DNA of 64,000 nt from Alphaproteobacteria bacterium. Its GTDB lineage: Bacteria > Pseudomonadota > Alphaproteobacteria > Caulobacterales > Maricaulaceae. The stretch is taken from NCBI GenBank assembly GCA_016124675.1, contig WGNG01000005.1:62001-126000 (forward strand). Direction: 5' to 3'. The first letter of the stretch is position 1, and the number at the start of each line of letters is the position of its first letter. Positions 53,055-61,562 of the stretch are shown here, piece after piece. The position numbers were made by a program, and so were the translations under genes. The notes beneath the pieces were generated by a model. The model searched no databases. It worked only from the letters and a program-made list of their open reading frames with translations, and had not been told where the DNA came from.

Positions 53055-54873
53055 GGCCCTCGGCGTACATCGCCTCGATCAGGGCGCTGTTGCGCGCGGT
53101 CACCACATTGCGCCGCACCTTCATGGTGGGGGTCAGCTCTCCTGTCTCCACAGTCAGGGCGCTGGGCAGAACGCGGAACTTGCGCACATTCTCAACCCGC
53201 GCATAGCGCCGGTTGACGCCATCGACTGCCGTCTGCAGCGCGGCGGTGAGGGCTGCGCTTGAGCGCGCGCCGCCCGCATCCATGCCATTGGCCCTGGCGA
53301 ATTTCGCCAGCCCGTCCTCGCTCAGCGTAAGCAGGGCGGTCAGGTAGGGGCGCGCGTCGCCGACCACCACCGCATGCTCGATCAGCGGATCATTCATCAG
53401 ATCGGTCTCGATATTGGCCGGCGTGATGTTCTTGCCGCCTGACGTGATGATGATGTCCTTGATCCGGCCCGTGATGAAGATGAAGCCGTCCTCGTCGCGG
53501 CGCACCACGTCGCCGGTGCGCATCCAGCCATCGCGGGTGAAGCTGTTTTCGGTCGCCTCGTTATTCTTCATGTAGCCAGCGAAGACGTTGGGCCCTTTGA
53601 CCTGCAGCTCGCCCTCTTCGGAGATGCGCGCCTGCATATGATTGATCATGCGCCCCACTGAACCGAGACGCACGGCGCCGGGCTGGTTGAAGGCTGTGGG
53701 CGCGCTGGTCTCAGACTGGCCGTAGCCCTCGTAGATCACAAGATCGAGCCCGGTGAAGAAGACCAGCACCTCTTTCGAGATCGGCGCCGCGCCGGAGATC
53801 AGCATGCGCGCCCGGTCGAGCCCCAGCGCCGCCTTGATCTTGTTCAGCACCAGCTTGCGCGCCAGCGCCATCTGCACGCCAAGAACCGGTCCGGGATTGC
53901 GGCCATTGATATCGGCTTCGTGATAGCGCCTGGCCACGCCCATGGCCCAGGCGGCGATCTTGGCTTTGGCGCCCGTGGCTTCGGCGAGGCGCCCGCGCAG
54001 GGCCTCATGGAATTTCTCCCACACCCGCGGCACGCCGAAAAAGACGGTCGGGCGGGCGGCCTTGAGGTCCTCGGCCAGCGTTTCCATGGAGCGCGCGAAA
54101 TAGAGATTGGCGCCCGCGGTCACGTGATTGTGGATGCTGGCCTGCTGCTCGGCGATGTGGGCGATGGGCAGGTAGGACAGGCCGGTATCACCCTCGCGGT
54201 GCTTGAACATTTCCGACAGCATCGCGGCGCTCCACGAGATATTGCCATGGCTGAGCATGACCGCCTTGGGCGGGCCGGTGGTGCCGGAGGTGTAGATCAG
54301 CGCGCCGATGGTCGCCTCATGGATCGCCTTGAGCCGGGCGCTGACCGCGTCATCATGATGGCCCTCGCCCCGGGCCATGAAGGCCTCCCAGCTCAGCACG
54401 CCCTCGGGCGCGGGCTCCGGCCCCTGCATCATGATGATATGGGCGAGGCTGGGACATTGAGCTTTCAGCGCCAGGGCGTTGCGCGCCTGTTCGGCGGTCT
54501 CCACCAGATAGACCGGGCTTTCCGAGTGCTGGAGGATGTAGGCGATCTCCGGTTCGGAGCTGGTCCAGTAAACCCCCGCCGGGCGTCCGCCCGCCATCAT
54601 CGCGGCGATGGCGGTGATGGTCCATTCAGGCCGGTTGAAGCCGAGAATGGCGCAGCTGTCATCGGCCCTGAAGCCCAGCGCGATCAGGGCGCGCGCCGCC
54701 TGGCGCGTCTCGCCGGCGTAATCACGCCAGCTGGTCGATACCCAGCCTGTTCCGTCAAAGGTGGTATAGGCCGGCGCCGGGCCCCGGCGCTGCGCCTGAT
54801 CCAGCAGGCGCGCCGGCGTGGATGGAAACAGTCCGTCCAGAATTGTCGGCAGATCTTTCGCAGTCGCCTGCAT
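53035..54873 (-). CDS. Long-chain acyl-CoA synthetase (AMP-binding)
   Basis: A 612-residue adenylate-forming ligase that activates a fatty or related acid as its CoA thioester. The P-loop is LIYTSGTTGPPKAVMLSHGN near 190-209. Motif YEGYGQSETSAPTAFN and the hinge DGWMRTGDVVRRDEDGFIFI with GRIKDIIITSGGKNI are all present. It resembles the FadD15 / long-chain (AFD-type) group. It lies upstream of the monooxygenase gene and close to the carboxylase cluster, so it may feed acids into that pathway. Confidence 0.9.
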   Translation of the reverse strand: MQATAKDLPTILDGLFPSTPARLLDQAQRRGPAPAYTTFDGTGWVSTSWRDYAGETRQAARALIALGFRADDSCAILGFNRPEWTITAIAAMMAGGRPAGVYWTSSEPEIAYILQHSESPVYLVETAEQARNALALKAQCPSLAHIIMMQGPEPAPEGVLSWEAFMARGEGHHDDAVSARLKAIHEATIGALIYTSGTTGPPKAVMLSHGNISWSAAMLSEMFKHREGDTGLSYLPIAHIAEQQASIHNHVTAGANLYFARSMETLAEDLKAARPTVFFGVPRVWEKFHEALRGRLAEATGAKAKIAAWAMGVARRYHEADINGRNPGPVLGVQMALARKLVLNKIKAALGLDRARMLISGAAPISKEVLVFFTGLDLVIYEGYGQSETSAPTAFNQPGAVRLGSVGRMINHMQARISEEGELQVKGPNVFAGYMKNNEATENSFTRDGWMRTGDVVRRDEDGFIFITGRIKDIIITSGGKNITPANIETDLMNDPLIEHAVVVGDARPYLTALLTLSEDGLAKFARANGMDAGGARSSAALTAALQTAVDGVNRRYARVENVRKFRVLPSALTVETGELTPTMKVRRNVVTARNSALIEAMYAEGHAGAEI

Positions 54874-54914
54874 GCCTTCCTCCCGTTATGTCCCGGCCCC
54901 TTGGGTCCGGCAGT

Positions 54915-55778
54915 CTAGTGCGCCAGTCCCATGATCTTACGGGCTTCTGCGGGCGACGCCACTTCGCGTCCGGCGTTTTTCGCGCATTGCGCCAGCGCCT
55001 CGATCAGCGCGCCGTTGCCGGGCGCCCGGTCGCCGCCGGGCAGGTAGAAGGTGTCCTCCAGCCCGGTGCGCAGCATGCCGCCGAGCTCCGCCACGCGCTG
55101 GTGGAGGGGCCAGATCTCGGCGCGTCCGATGAGGGTCGCCTGCCAGGGATCGCCCGCGCGCTTGTATTTAATGAGCAATTTCAACAGGTCAGGGTCGCAC
55201 GGCATGCCCGAGGCGACGCCCATGACGAAGTTGTAGTGTGCGGCCGGGGCCATGCCGTTCTCGATATACATGCCGACGCTGCGCACGATGCCCACGTCAA
55301 AGCACTCAAATTCCGGGTGCGCCCCGACCTCGGCCATGGCGTCGAGCATGGTCTGGATCTTGTCCACCGGATTGTCGAAGACCATGGGCGGCCAGGCCCA
55401 GGCGCCATCGCTCTTGAGCTTGAGATAATTGAGCGAGCCGGCGTTGCAGGCCGCGATCTCGGGCCTGACGCGGCGGATACAGGCGACGGGGCCGGACACG
55501 TCGGGACCCACAATGCCGGTGGTCTGATTGATGATCACGCCCGGACAGGCCTCGCGGATGGCGTGGACAATGGCCTCGGCCACGTCCGGGTCCCAGCTGG
55601 GGAAATGACCGACGCCCTCTTCCTGCATGCGGAAATGGACGTGCATCACGCTGGCGCCCGCGTCATACGCCTCGCGCGCGCTGGCGGCCATCTGCTCTGG
55701 CGTCACCGGCACGGGATGGGTCTTGGGATTGGTCAGCACGCCATTGAGCGCGCAGGTCAAAACAGCCTTGTCGGTCAT
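54915..55778 (-). CDS. BKACE family beta-keto acid cleavage enzyme
   Basis: A 287-residue member of the BKACE (formerly DUF849) family, whose founder Kce reacts 3-keto-5-aminohexanoate with acetyl-CoA. It has a TIM barrel with the zinc-binding ASVMHVHFR strand near 45, VIINQTTGI, and the second histidine region near AAHYNFVMGV. The specific beta-keto acid is unknown. It overlaps the biotin carboxylase gene start-to-stop (ATGA), so it belongs to the carboxylase operon, in the position where liu clusters keep HMG-CoA lyase. Confidence 0.88.
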   Translation of the reverse strand: MTDKAVLTCALNGVLTNPKTHPVPVTPEQMAASAREAYDAGASVMHVHFRMQEEGVGHFPSWDPDVAEAIVHAIREACPGVIINQTTGIVGPDVSGPVACIRRVRPEIAACNAGSLNYLKLKSDGAWAWPPMVFDNPVDKIQTMLDAMAEVGAHPEFECFDVGIVRSVGMYIENGMAPAAHYNFVMGVASGMPCDPDLLKLLIKYKRAGDPWQATLIGRAEIWPLHQRVAELGGMLRTGLEDTFYLPGGDRAPGNGALIEALAQCAKNAGREVASPAEARKIMGLAH

Positions 55779-57742
55779 GGCTTTACCTCAAGCTTGAGTT
55801 CGATCAGGAGGGCGCCGCCGGCAGCCTGCTGGCCCGGCGCAGCATGCACGGCGGCCACCTCGCCGTCTGCAGCGGCGGTCAGGCGCATCTCCATTTTCAT
55901 GGCTTCCATCACGGCGAGCACGTCGCCGGCCTTCACGGCGTCGCCGGGCGCTACACGGACGGCGACGACAGCCCCGCTCACCGGCGCGGTTATGCGCGAG
56001 GGATCGGCCGCGCCGGCCCCTGCCAGCACAGCCGGTTCGCGCACGACGGCGATGCGGTTGTCCAGCGCAATGTGCAGCGCGCCGTCGGGGGTTTCCAGGG
56101 CGAGGCAGCGCCGGTCGACGCCGTCGAGGCGGTAGCGCAGGCGCGGGCCGCCGCGCTCCAGAAGGCTGATATCGTGACGGTTATCCCCCAGGGTGACGGT
56201 CAGCGCGCCGGACCCGGCCTGCTCCACCATGGGCGCGACCGGTGTCCCGTCCACGTCCAGGGGCAGCGCAAAACGCGTCACCGAACCGGACCGGATCACC
56301 CCTTCGCCGTGTCGCGCCAGGATGAGCGCGGAGACAAGAACAGCCTCTGTGGAGACATCAGCGGGCGCAAAGGGTCCCGTCCGCGCGCCCGCCCACTCGT
56401 CGAGGTCCGAAATGGTGATGTCGCCCGCCCGGAACGCCTGGCTGCCGATCAGGCGCATCAGGAAATCGCGGTTGGTCTTCACGCCCAGAAGCGGCGCCTT
56501 GGCGAGCCCGAGGAGGAGCCGGTCGATCGCCTCGTCACGGTTCATCGAGAAGGCGATGAATTTGGCGACCATGGCGTCATAGGCGGTGGAGATCACATCC
56601 CCGGTTTCAAAGCCGGTATCGATGCGCACCTCGCGCCCGGCGTCCCCGGTCTCGAACCAGGCGATATCGCCCGCTTGCGGCGTGAAGCCGTTGAGCGGGT
56701 CTTCGGCGTAGAGGCGCACCTCGATGGCGTGGCCGTAGGGCTCCATCTGGTCCTGTGTGGCGGGCAGCGCGCCGCCGGCCGCCACGAGGAATTGCCAGCC
56801 CACCAGATCCATCCCGTAGACCTCTTCGGTCACCGGATGCTCCACCTGCAGGCGGGTATTCATTTCCAGGAAATAGAAGGCGCCGCCGGCGTCCAAAAGG
56901 AACTCGACGGTGCCGGCGCCGACATAGCCCACCGCCTGCGCCACCCGGACCGCTTCCTGCCCCATGGCGTGGCGCAGCGTGGGGCTCACCGCGGGCGAGG
57001 GGGCTTCCTCGACCACTTTCTGGCGGCGGCGCTGGGCCGAGCAGTCACGCTCGCCGATGTGCAGCACATTGCCATGGGTGTCGGCGAAGACCTGCACCTC
57101 CACATGCCGGCCGCGCTCGATCAGCCTTTCCAGCAGCACGGTCTCGTCGCCAAAGGCGGATTTCGCCTCGCGCCGCGCCGAGATCAGCGCTTCGGCAAAC
57201 TCGCCCTGCGAATGCACCGCGCGCATGCCGCGCCCGCCGCCGCCCGCGACGGCCTTGATCAGCAACGGATAGCCAATCCTGTCAGCCTGTTCGGCGAGAT
57301 TGGCGTCGGACTGGTCCTCGCCCTGCCAGCCGGGGACCATGGGCACGCCCGATCGGGCCAGCAGCGCCTTGGCGCGCGCCTTGTCGCCCATGGCCTCGAT
57401 GGCGCTGGCCGGCGGGCCGATGAAGATGATCCCCGCCGATTCGCAGGCGCGGGCAAACGCGGCGTTCTCTGACAGAAACCCATAACCGGGATGGATGGCG
57501 TCCGCGCCGGTGGCTTTGGCCGCCGCGATGATGGCCTCGATGTTGAGGTAGCTCTGCGCCGCCGGAGCCGGACCGATGCGCACGGCGATATCGGCCTCGC
57601 GCACATGCATCGCGCCGGCGTCGGCGTCGGAATACACCGCGATGGCGCGCATCTGGTTGTTCTTCGCATGACGCAACACGCGCACAGCGATCTCGCCGCG
57701 ATTGGCCACAAGGACGGATGTGATGCGGCGGCGGGGGGTCAT
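55775..57742 (-). CDS. Acyl-CoA carboxylase biotin-carrying alpha subunit (MCC/GCC type)
   Basis: A 655-residue alpha subunit with biotin carboxylase (N-terminal VLVANRGEIAVRVLRHAKNN, ATP-grasp near 115-310 with GGGGRGMRAVHS, EMNTRLQVEHPVTE), a BT-like linker, and the biotin carrier with Lys616 in EAMKMEM. With the beta subunit at 59952 it should carboxylate 3-methylcrotonyl-CoA or a longer branched enoyl-CoA such as cis-geranyl-CoA. Sequence alone does not separate these. A dispersed repeat lies just upstream. Confidence 0.9.
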   Translation of the reverse strand: MTPRRRITSVLVANRGEIAVRVLRHAKNNQMRAIAVYSDADAGAMHVREADIAVRIGPAPAAQSYLNIEAIIAAAKATGADAIHPGYGFLSENAAFARACESAGIIFIGPPASAIEAMGDKARAKALLARSGVPMVPGWQGEDQSDANLAEQADRIGYPLLIKAVAGGGGRGMRAVHSQGEFAEALISARREAKSAFGDETVLLERLIERGRHVEVQVFADTHGNVLHIGERDCSAQRRRQKVVEEAPSPAVSPTLRHAMGQEAVRVAQAVGYVGAGTVEFLLDAGGAFYFLEMNTRLQVEHPVTEEVYGMDLVGWQFLVAAGGALPATQDQMEPYGHAIEVRLYAEDPLNGFTPQAGDIAWFETGDAGREVRIDTGFETGDVISTAYDAMVAKFIAFSMNRDEAIDRLLLGLAKAPLLGVKTNRDFLMRLIGSQAFRAGDITISDLDEWAGARTGPFAPADVSTEAVLVSALILARHGEGVIRSGSVTRFALPLDVDGTPVAPMVEQAGSGALTVTLGDNRHDISLLERGGPRLRYRLDGVDRRCLALETPDGALHIALDNRIAVVREPAVLAGAGAADPSRITAPVSGAVVAVRVAPGDAVKAGDVLAVMEAMKMEMRLTAAADGEVAAVHAAPGQQAAGGALLIELKLEVKP

Positions 57743-57772
57743 GGAGCTTTCCGGGAAACGATGCGCTTCTTT

Positions 57773-57915
57773 CCTCCCCCGCTTGCGGGGGAGGTGTCAG
57801 CGAAGCTGACGGAGGGGGGAAGCGGCCGAGCGTATGGTCGCAAGGGTTTGACGTGTTGCATGCCCCCCTCCGTCTGGCGCTCCGCGCCATCCACCTCCCC
57901 CGCAAGCGGGGGAGG
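57773..57915. repeat. Dispersed repeat inside the carboxylase operon
   Basis: cctcccccgcttgcgggggagg at the left and its near copy cctcccccgcaagcgggggagg at the right are each self-complementary hairpins. Inside them lie gtgtcagcgaagctgacgga and the partner ccctccgtctggcgctccgc. It opens a 200-base gap between the enoyl-CoA hydratase and carboxylase genes, which are otherwise tightly packed. It belongs to the same broad class as the repeats at 11758, 24562 and 26351. Confidence 0.8.
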
Positions 57916-57944
57916 AAAGAGAGGACGCGATTGAGTGAACAGTC

Positions 57945-58748
57945 TCATCCCTGAACCCATCTGGCCGGGCGCTTTTCCAGGAATGCGGTCAGGCCTTCCG
58001 CGCCTTCGTCACTTTTCACCGCGGCTGCAAACACGGCCGCGGCCTCGTCGATGAGATCGCCGGCATCGCGCAGGCGGGCCTTGCGGATCAGGCGCTTGGT
58101 GGCGGCGATGGCGTTGGGCGCGCCCTTGCGGATATCGCCCAGAACCGCGTCGAGCGCCGCGGTCAGCGCGTCCTCGCCATCATGAACGCTGTGGACAAGC
58201 CCCAGTGCGAGGGCCGCGTGCGCATCGATCTTGCCGCCGGTGACCGCCAGGCGGCGGGCCTGGGAATAGCCGAGCCGCTCCACCAGGAAGGGCGCGATCT
58301 GGGCCGGTACGAGGCCAAGGCCGGTCTCGGGCAGGCGGAACACCGCCGTCTCGCGCGCCAGCGCCACATCGGCGACGCAGGCCAGGCCAAACCCGCCGCC
58401 CATCACCGCGCCGTCGAGCACGGCGACGACCGGCAGGCCGGTCTCCGCATAGGCCTTGCACAGATGACCGAAGCGGGCGTTCACGCGCGCCGCCGGATCG
58501 ATGCCGTCAGCGCCCGCAGCGCCCTGGGCCGCGCCCATGTCCCTGATGTCGCCGCCGGAGCAGAAATGCCCGCCGGCGCCGCGCAGCACGATGGCGCGGG
58601 CGCCCGAGCCTTCAGCGCCTTCAAGCGCGGCCAGGAGCTCGTCCACCATGGTGAGCGACATGGCGTTGCGCAGTTCGGGCCGGTTCAGCGTGATGTGAAC
58701 CACGCGCGCGCGGGTCTCGAGCTTCAGGGTTTCAAAGGCTTCAGGCAT
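57945..58748 (-). CDS. Enoyl-CoA hydratase/isomerase family protein
   Basis: A 267-residue crotonase. Oxyanion-hole segments are GHFCSGGDIRDMG near 60-72 and LDGAVMGGGFGLACVADVAL near 110-130. The catalytic glutamate candidate is in FRLPETGLGLVPAQIAPF. In this operon it would hydrate 3-methylglutaconyl-CoA or a longer analogue. It overlaps the acyl-CoA dehydrogenase gene by eight bases. Confidence 0.88.
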   Translation of the reverse strand: MPEAFETLKLETRARVVHITLNRPELRNAMSLTMVDELLAALEGAEGSGARAIVLRGAGGHFCSGGDIRDMGAAQGAAGADGIDPAARVNARFGHLCKAYAETGLPVVAVLDGAVMGGGFGLACVADVALARETAVFRLPETGLGLVPAQIAPFLVERLGYSQARRLAVTGGKIDAHAALALGLVHSVHDGEDALTAALDAVLGDIRKGAPNAIAATKRLIRKARLRDAGDLIDEAAAVFAAAVKSDEGAEGLTAFLEKRPARWVQG

Positions 58749-59913
58749 TGCCTTCCACCGGTTTCTTGCGGCGCGGCAAGGTGCCTTCGAGCTTGGCGAT
58801 GATGCCGAGCATGATCTCGTCCGCGCCGCCGCCGATGGATACCAGGCGCCCGTCGCGGAAGGCGCGCGCGATGGGGTTGTCGGCCGTATAGCCCATGCCG
58901 CCCCAGTATTGCAGGCAGGTATCGGCCACTTCGCGCGACAGCCGGCCGGTCTTGAGCTTGGCCATGGAGGCGAGCTTGGTGACGTCCTTGCCGGCGATGA
59001 AATCCTCCACCGCCCGGTAGGTCAGCGAGCGCAGGGCCTCCACTTCGGTGCGCAGCTCGGCGAGGCGGAAATGCACCACCTGATTGTCCAGGATCGGCGT
59101 GCCGAAGGTCTTGCGCTCGCGCGTGTATTCGATGGTGAGGTCGATCTGGCGGTCGAGGGCCTTGAGCGACGAGGCCGCGCCATAGATGCGCTCCTCCTGG
59201 AATTGCAGCATCTGATAGAGGAAGCCAGCGCCCTCATCGCCGATGCGATTGCGCTTGGGCACCCGCACTTCATCAAAGAAGAGCTGCGCGGTGTCGGACG
59301 AGTGCATGCCGATCTTGTGGATTTTCTGGCGGGTGATGCCCTTTTCGTTCATCGGCACGATGATCAGGGACTTGTTCTCGTGCGGCTTGCCTTGCGAGGT
59401 GTTGGCCAGCAGGCAGCACCAGTCGGCCTTCATGCCATTGGTGATCCACATCTTCGTGCCGGTGATGACGTAATCATCGCCGTCGGAGACCGCTTTTGTG
59501 GTCACCGCCGCCACGTCCGAGCCGCCGCCGGGTTCCGAGACGCCCAGGCACCCGACATAATCGCCGGTGATGGAGGGGGTCAGAAACTCGCGGCACAGCT
59601 CTTCGGAACCGAAATTGGCCAGCGCCGGCGTGCACATGTCTGTGTGGACGCCAATGGCCATCGGCACGCCGCCGCAATTGATCAGGCCCAGCTCCTCGGC
59701 CATCACCATGGAGTAGGACATGTCCAGCCCCGCGCCGCCATACTTCTCCGGCCAGCGCAGGCCGAGAAGGCCCAGATCACCCATTTTCTTGAAGACCTCA
59801 TGGGAGGGAAACTCGCCCGCCTTCTCCCATTCCTCCACATACGGATTGATTTCCTGGGTGATGAATCGGGCGACCGTGTCGCGAAGCTGGTCGTGCTGTT
59901 CGGTGAACTGCAT
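58741..59913 (-). CDS. Acyl-CoA dehydrogenase (isovaleryl/citronellyl type)
   Basis: A 390-residue FAD enzyme. Features are CLGVSEPGGGSDVAAVTTKA, the YVITGTKMWITNG strand and YWGGMGYTADNPIARAFRDG. At the usual C-terminal catalytic position the sequence reads SIGGGADEIM, with Gly in place of Glu. A Glu is available in MLQFQEERIYG, the position used by isovaleryl-CoA dehydrogenase. This fits a branched substrate. GAGGAG lies six bases before ATG 59913. Confidence 0.9.
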   Translation of the reverse strand: MQFTEQHDQLRDTVARFITQEINPYVEEWEKAGEFPSHEVFKKMGDLGLLGLRWPEKYGGAGLDMSYSMVMAEELGLINCGGVPMAIGVHTDMCTPALANFGSEELCREFLTPSITGDYVGCLGVSEPGGGSDVAAVTTKAVSDGDDYVITGTKMWITNGMKADWCCLLANTSQGKPHENKSLIIVPMNEKGITRQKIHKIGMHSSDTAQLFFDEVRVPKRNRIGDEGAGFLYQMLQFQEERIYGAASSLKALDRQIDLTIEYTRERKTFGTPILDNQVVHFRLAELRTEVEALRSLTYRAVEDFIAGKDVTKLASMAKLKTGRLSREVADTCLQYWGGMGYTADNPIARAFRDGRLVSIGGGADEIMLGIIAKLEGTLPRRKKPVEGNA

Positions 59914-59951
59914 GTCTGGTCTCCTCAAGAAGCATGGGGCGGGGGCGCCGG

Positions 59952-61562
59952 TCAGAAGCGCGCCACGCCGAACGTGTTGGGCCGCAAGGTGCGCGCCTGG
60001 CTTTCAGCGCAGATATTGAGGCATTCGATGAGGATGGCGCGGGTGTCGCGCGGATCAATGATGCCGTCATCCCAGAGCCGGGCCGAGCCGAACAGCGCCT
60101 GGGACTGCTCGTTCAGCCCCTGCTCGATCATGGCGCTCATCTGCGCGAGGCCCGCTTCGTCCGTCTCCTGACCGTCGCGGGCATTCTTGGTGCGGGTGAC
60201 GATCTCCATCACCTTGGCCGCTTGCGCGCCGCCCATCACGGCGGTGCGCGCAGTGGGCCAGGCGAAAATGAAGCGCGGATCGAAGCCGCGCCCGCACATG
60301 CCGTAATTGCCGGCCCCGAAACTGCCGCCCAGAACGATGGTGAGCTTGGGCACGCGGGCATTGGCCACGGCCTGGATCATCTTGGAGCCATGCTTGATGG
60401 CGCCCTCGCGCTCGGCGCGCGTGCCGACCATGTAGCCGGTGGTGTTCTGCAGGAAGACGATGGGCGTGCCCGACTGGTCGCATAGCTGGATGAACTGGCC
60501 CGCCTTCATCGAGCCTTCGGGCTGGATCGGCCCGTTATTGCCGATAATGCCGACCGGGCGCCCGCCCATGCGCGCATGGCCGCAGACCGTCTCGGCGCCA
60601 TAGCGCTCCTTGAAGGGCAGGAAGTCCGATCCGTCCACGATGCGGGCGATCACCTCGCGCACATCCCAGGGCGTGCGGTCATCGGGCGGGATGATGCCCA
60701 GAAGCTCCTCAGCCTCATGGCGCGGCGGCGCGCCGGCGCCGGGCGCAGTGGCGGCGTCCCAGTTGAGCTTGTCCATGATCTCGCGGGCGCAGGCGAGGGC
60801 CTGGGCGTCATCATCGACGATGTATTCGCCCAGCCCCGTCACTTCGGCATGGAGATCCGCGCCGCCCAGCGCCTCATCGTCCGCGTCCTCGCCAATGGCG
60901 GCTTTGACCAGCGGCGGACCGGCCAGGAAGATTTTCGACTTCTCGCGCACCAGGACGACATAGTCCGACAGGCCCGGCAGATAGGCGCCGCCCGCGGTGG
61001 ATGAGCCGTGCACCACGGCGATCTGGGGGATGCCGGCCGCGCTCAGGCGCGCCTGATTGGCGAAGCTGCGTCCGCCATCAACGAAAATCTCGGCCTGATA
61101 CAGGAGATTGGCGCCGCCTGATTCCACCAGATGGATCATGGGCAGCTTGTTTTCCAGCGCGATCTCCTGCGCGCGCAAGGCCTTCTTCAGGCCCATGGGC
61201 GCCACCGTGCCGCCCTTGATGGCGCTGTCGGAGGCGGACACCACGCAGCGCTTGCCCGCCACCACGCCAATGCCGATGATGGACCCGCCGCCCGAGGCGC
61301 CGCGCCCGCCATCATCATCATGCATTTTCAGCCCGGCCAGCGCCGACAGCTCCAGAAACGGCGCGCCGCGATCGACCAAAAGGGCCACGCGCTCGCGCGG
61401 CAGGATTTGTCCGCGTTCGGTGAAACGCTCGCGCTTGGAGGCGGAATTGGTGCGCACCCTGTCTTCCAGCCCGCGCGCCTCGCCGAGCTTCTTCGCCATG
61501 GCGTCGCGTGCGGCGTTGAAATCATCCGAAGCCGGATTGAGGCGTGAGACGATCTGAGGCAT
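59952..61562 (-). CDS. Acyl-CoA carboxylase carboxyltransferase beta subunit
   Basis: A 536-residue carboxyltransferase of the MCC-beta/GCC-beta family. Two crotonase-like halves are visible: N-terminal (LELSALAGLKMHDDDGGRGA, VVHGSSTAGGAYLPGLSDYV) and C-terminal (IVFLQNTTGYMVGTRAEREG, IVLGGSFGAGNYGMCGRGFD). It works with the biotin subunit at 55775. Its ATG shares its bases with the stop of the downstream-numbered SDR gene (end-start overlap of one base at 61562). No alternative start is better. Confidence 0.92.
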   Translation of the reverse strand: MPQIVSRLNPASDDFNAARDAMAKKLGEARGLEDRVRTNSASKRERFTERGQILPRERVALLVDRGAPFLELSALAGLKMHDDDGGRGASGGGSIIGIGVVAGKRCVVSASDSAIKGGTVAPMGLKKALRAQEIALENKLPMIHLVESGGANLLYQAEIFVDGGRSFANQARLSAAGIPQIAVVHGSSTAGGAYLPGLSDYVVLVREKSKIFLAGPPLVKAAIGEDADDEALGGADLHAEVTGLGEYIVDDDAQALACAREIMDKLNWDAATAPGAGAPPRHEAEELLGIIPPDDRTPWDVREVIARIVDGSDFLPFKERYGAETVCGHARMGGRPVGIIGNNGPIQPEGSMKAGQFIQLCDQSGTPIVFLQNTTGYMVGTRAEREGAIKHGSKMIQAVANARVPKLTIVLGGSFGAGNYGMCGRGFDPRFIFAWPTARTAVMGGAQAAKVMEIVTRTKNARDGQETDEAGLAQMSAMIEQGLNEQSQALFGSARLWDDGIIDPRDTRAILIECLNICAESQARTLRPNTFGVARF

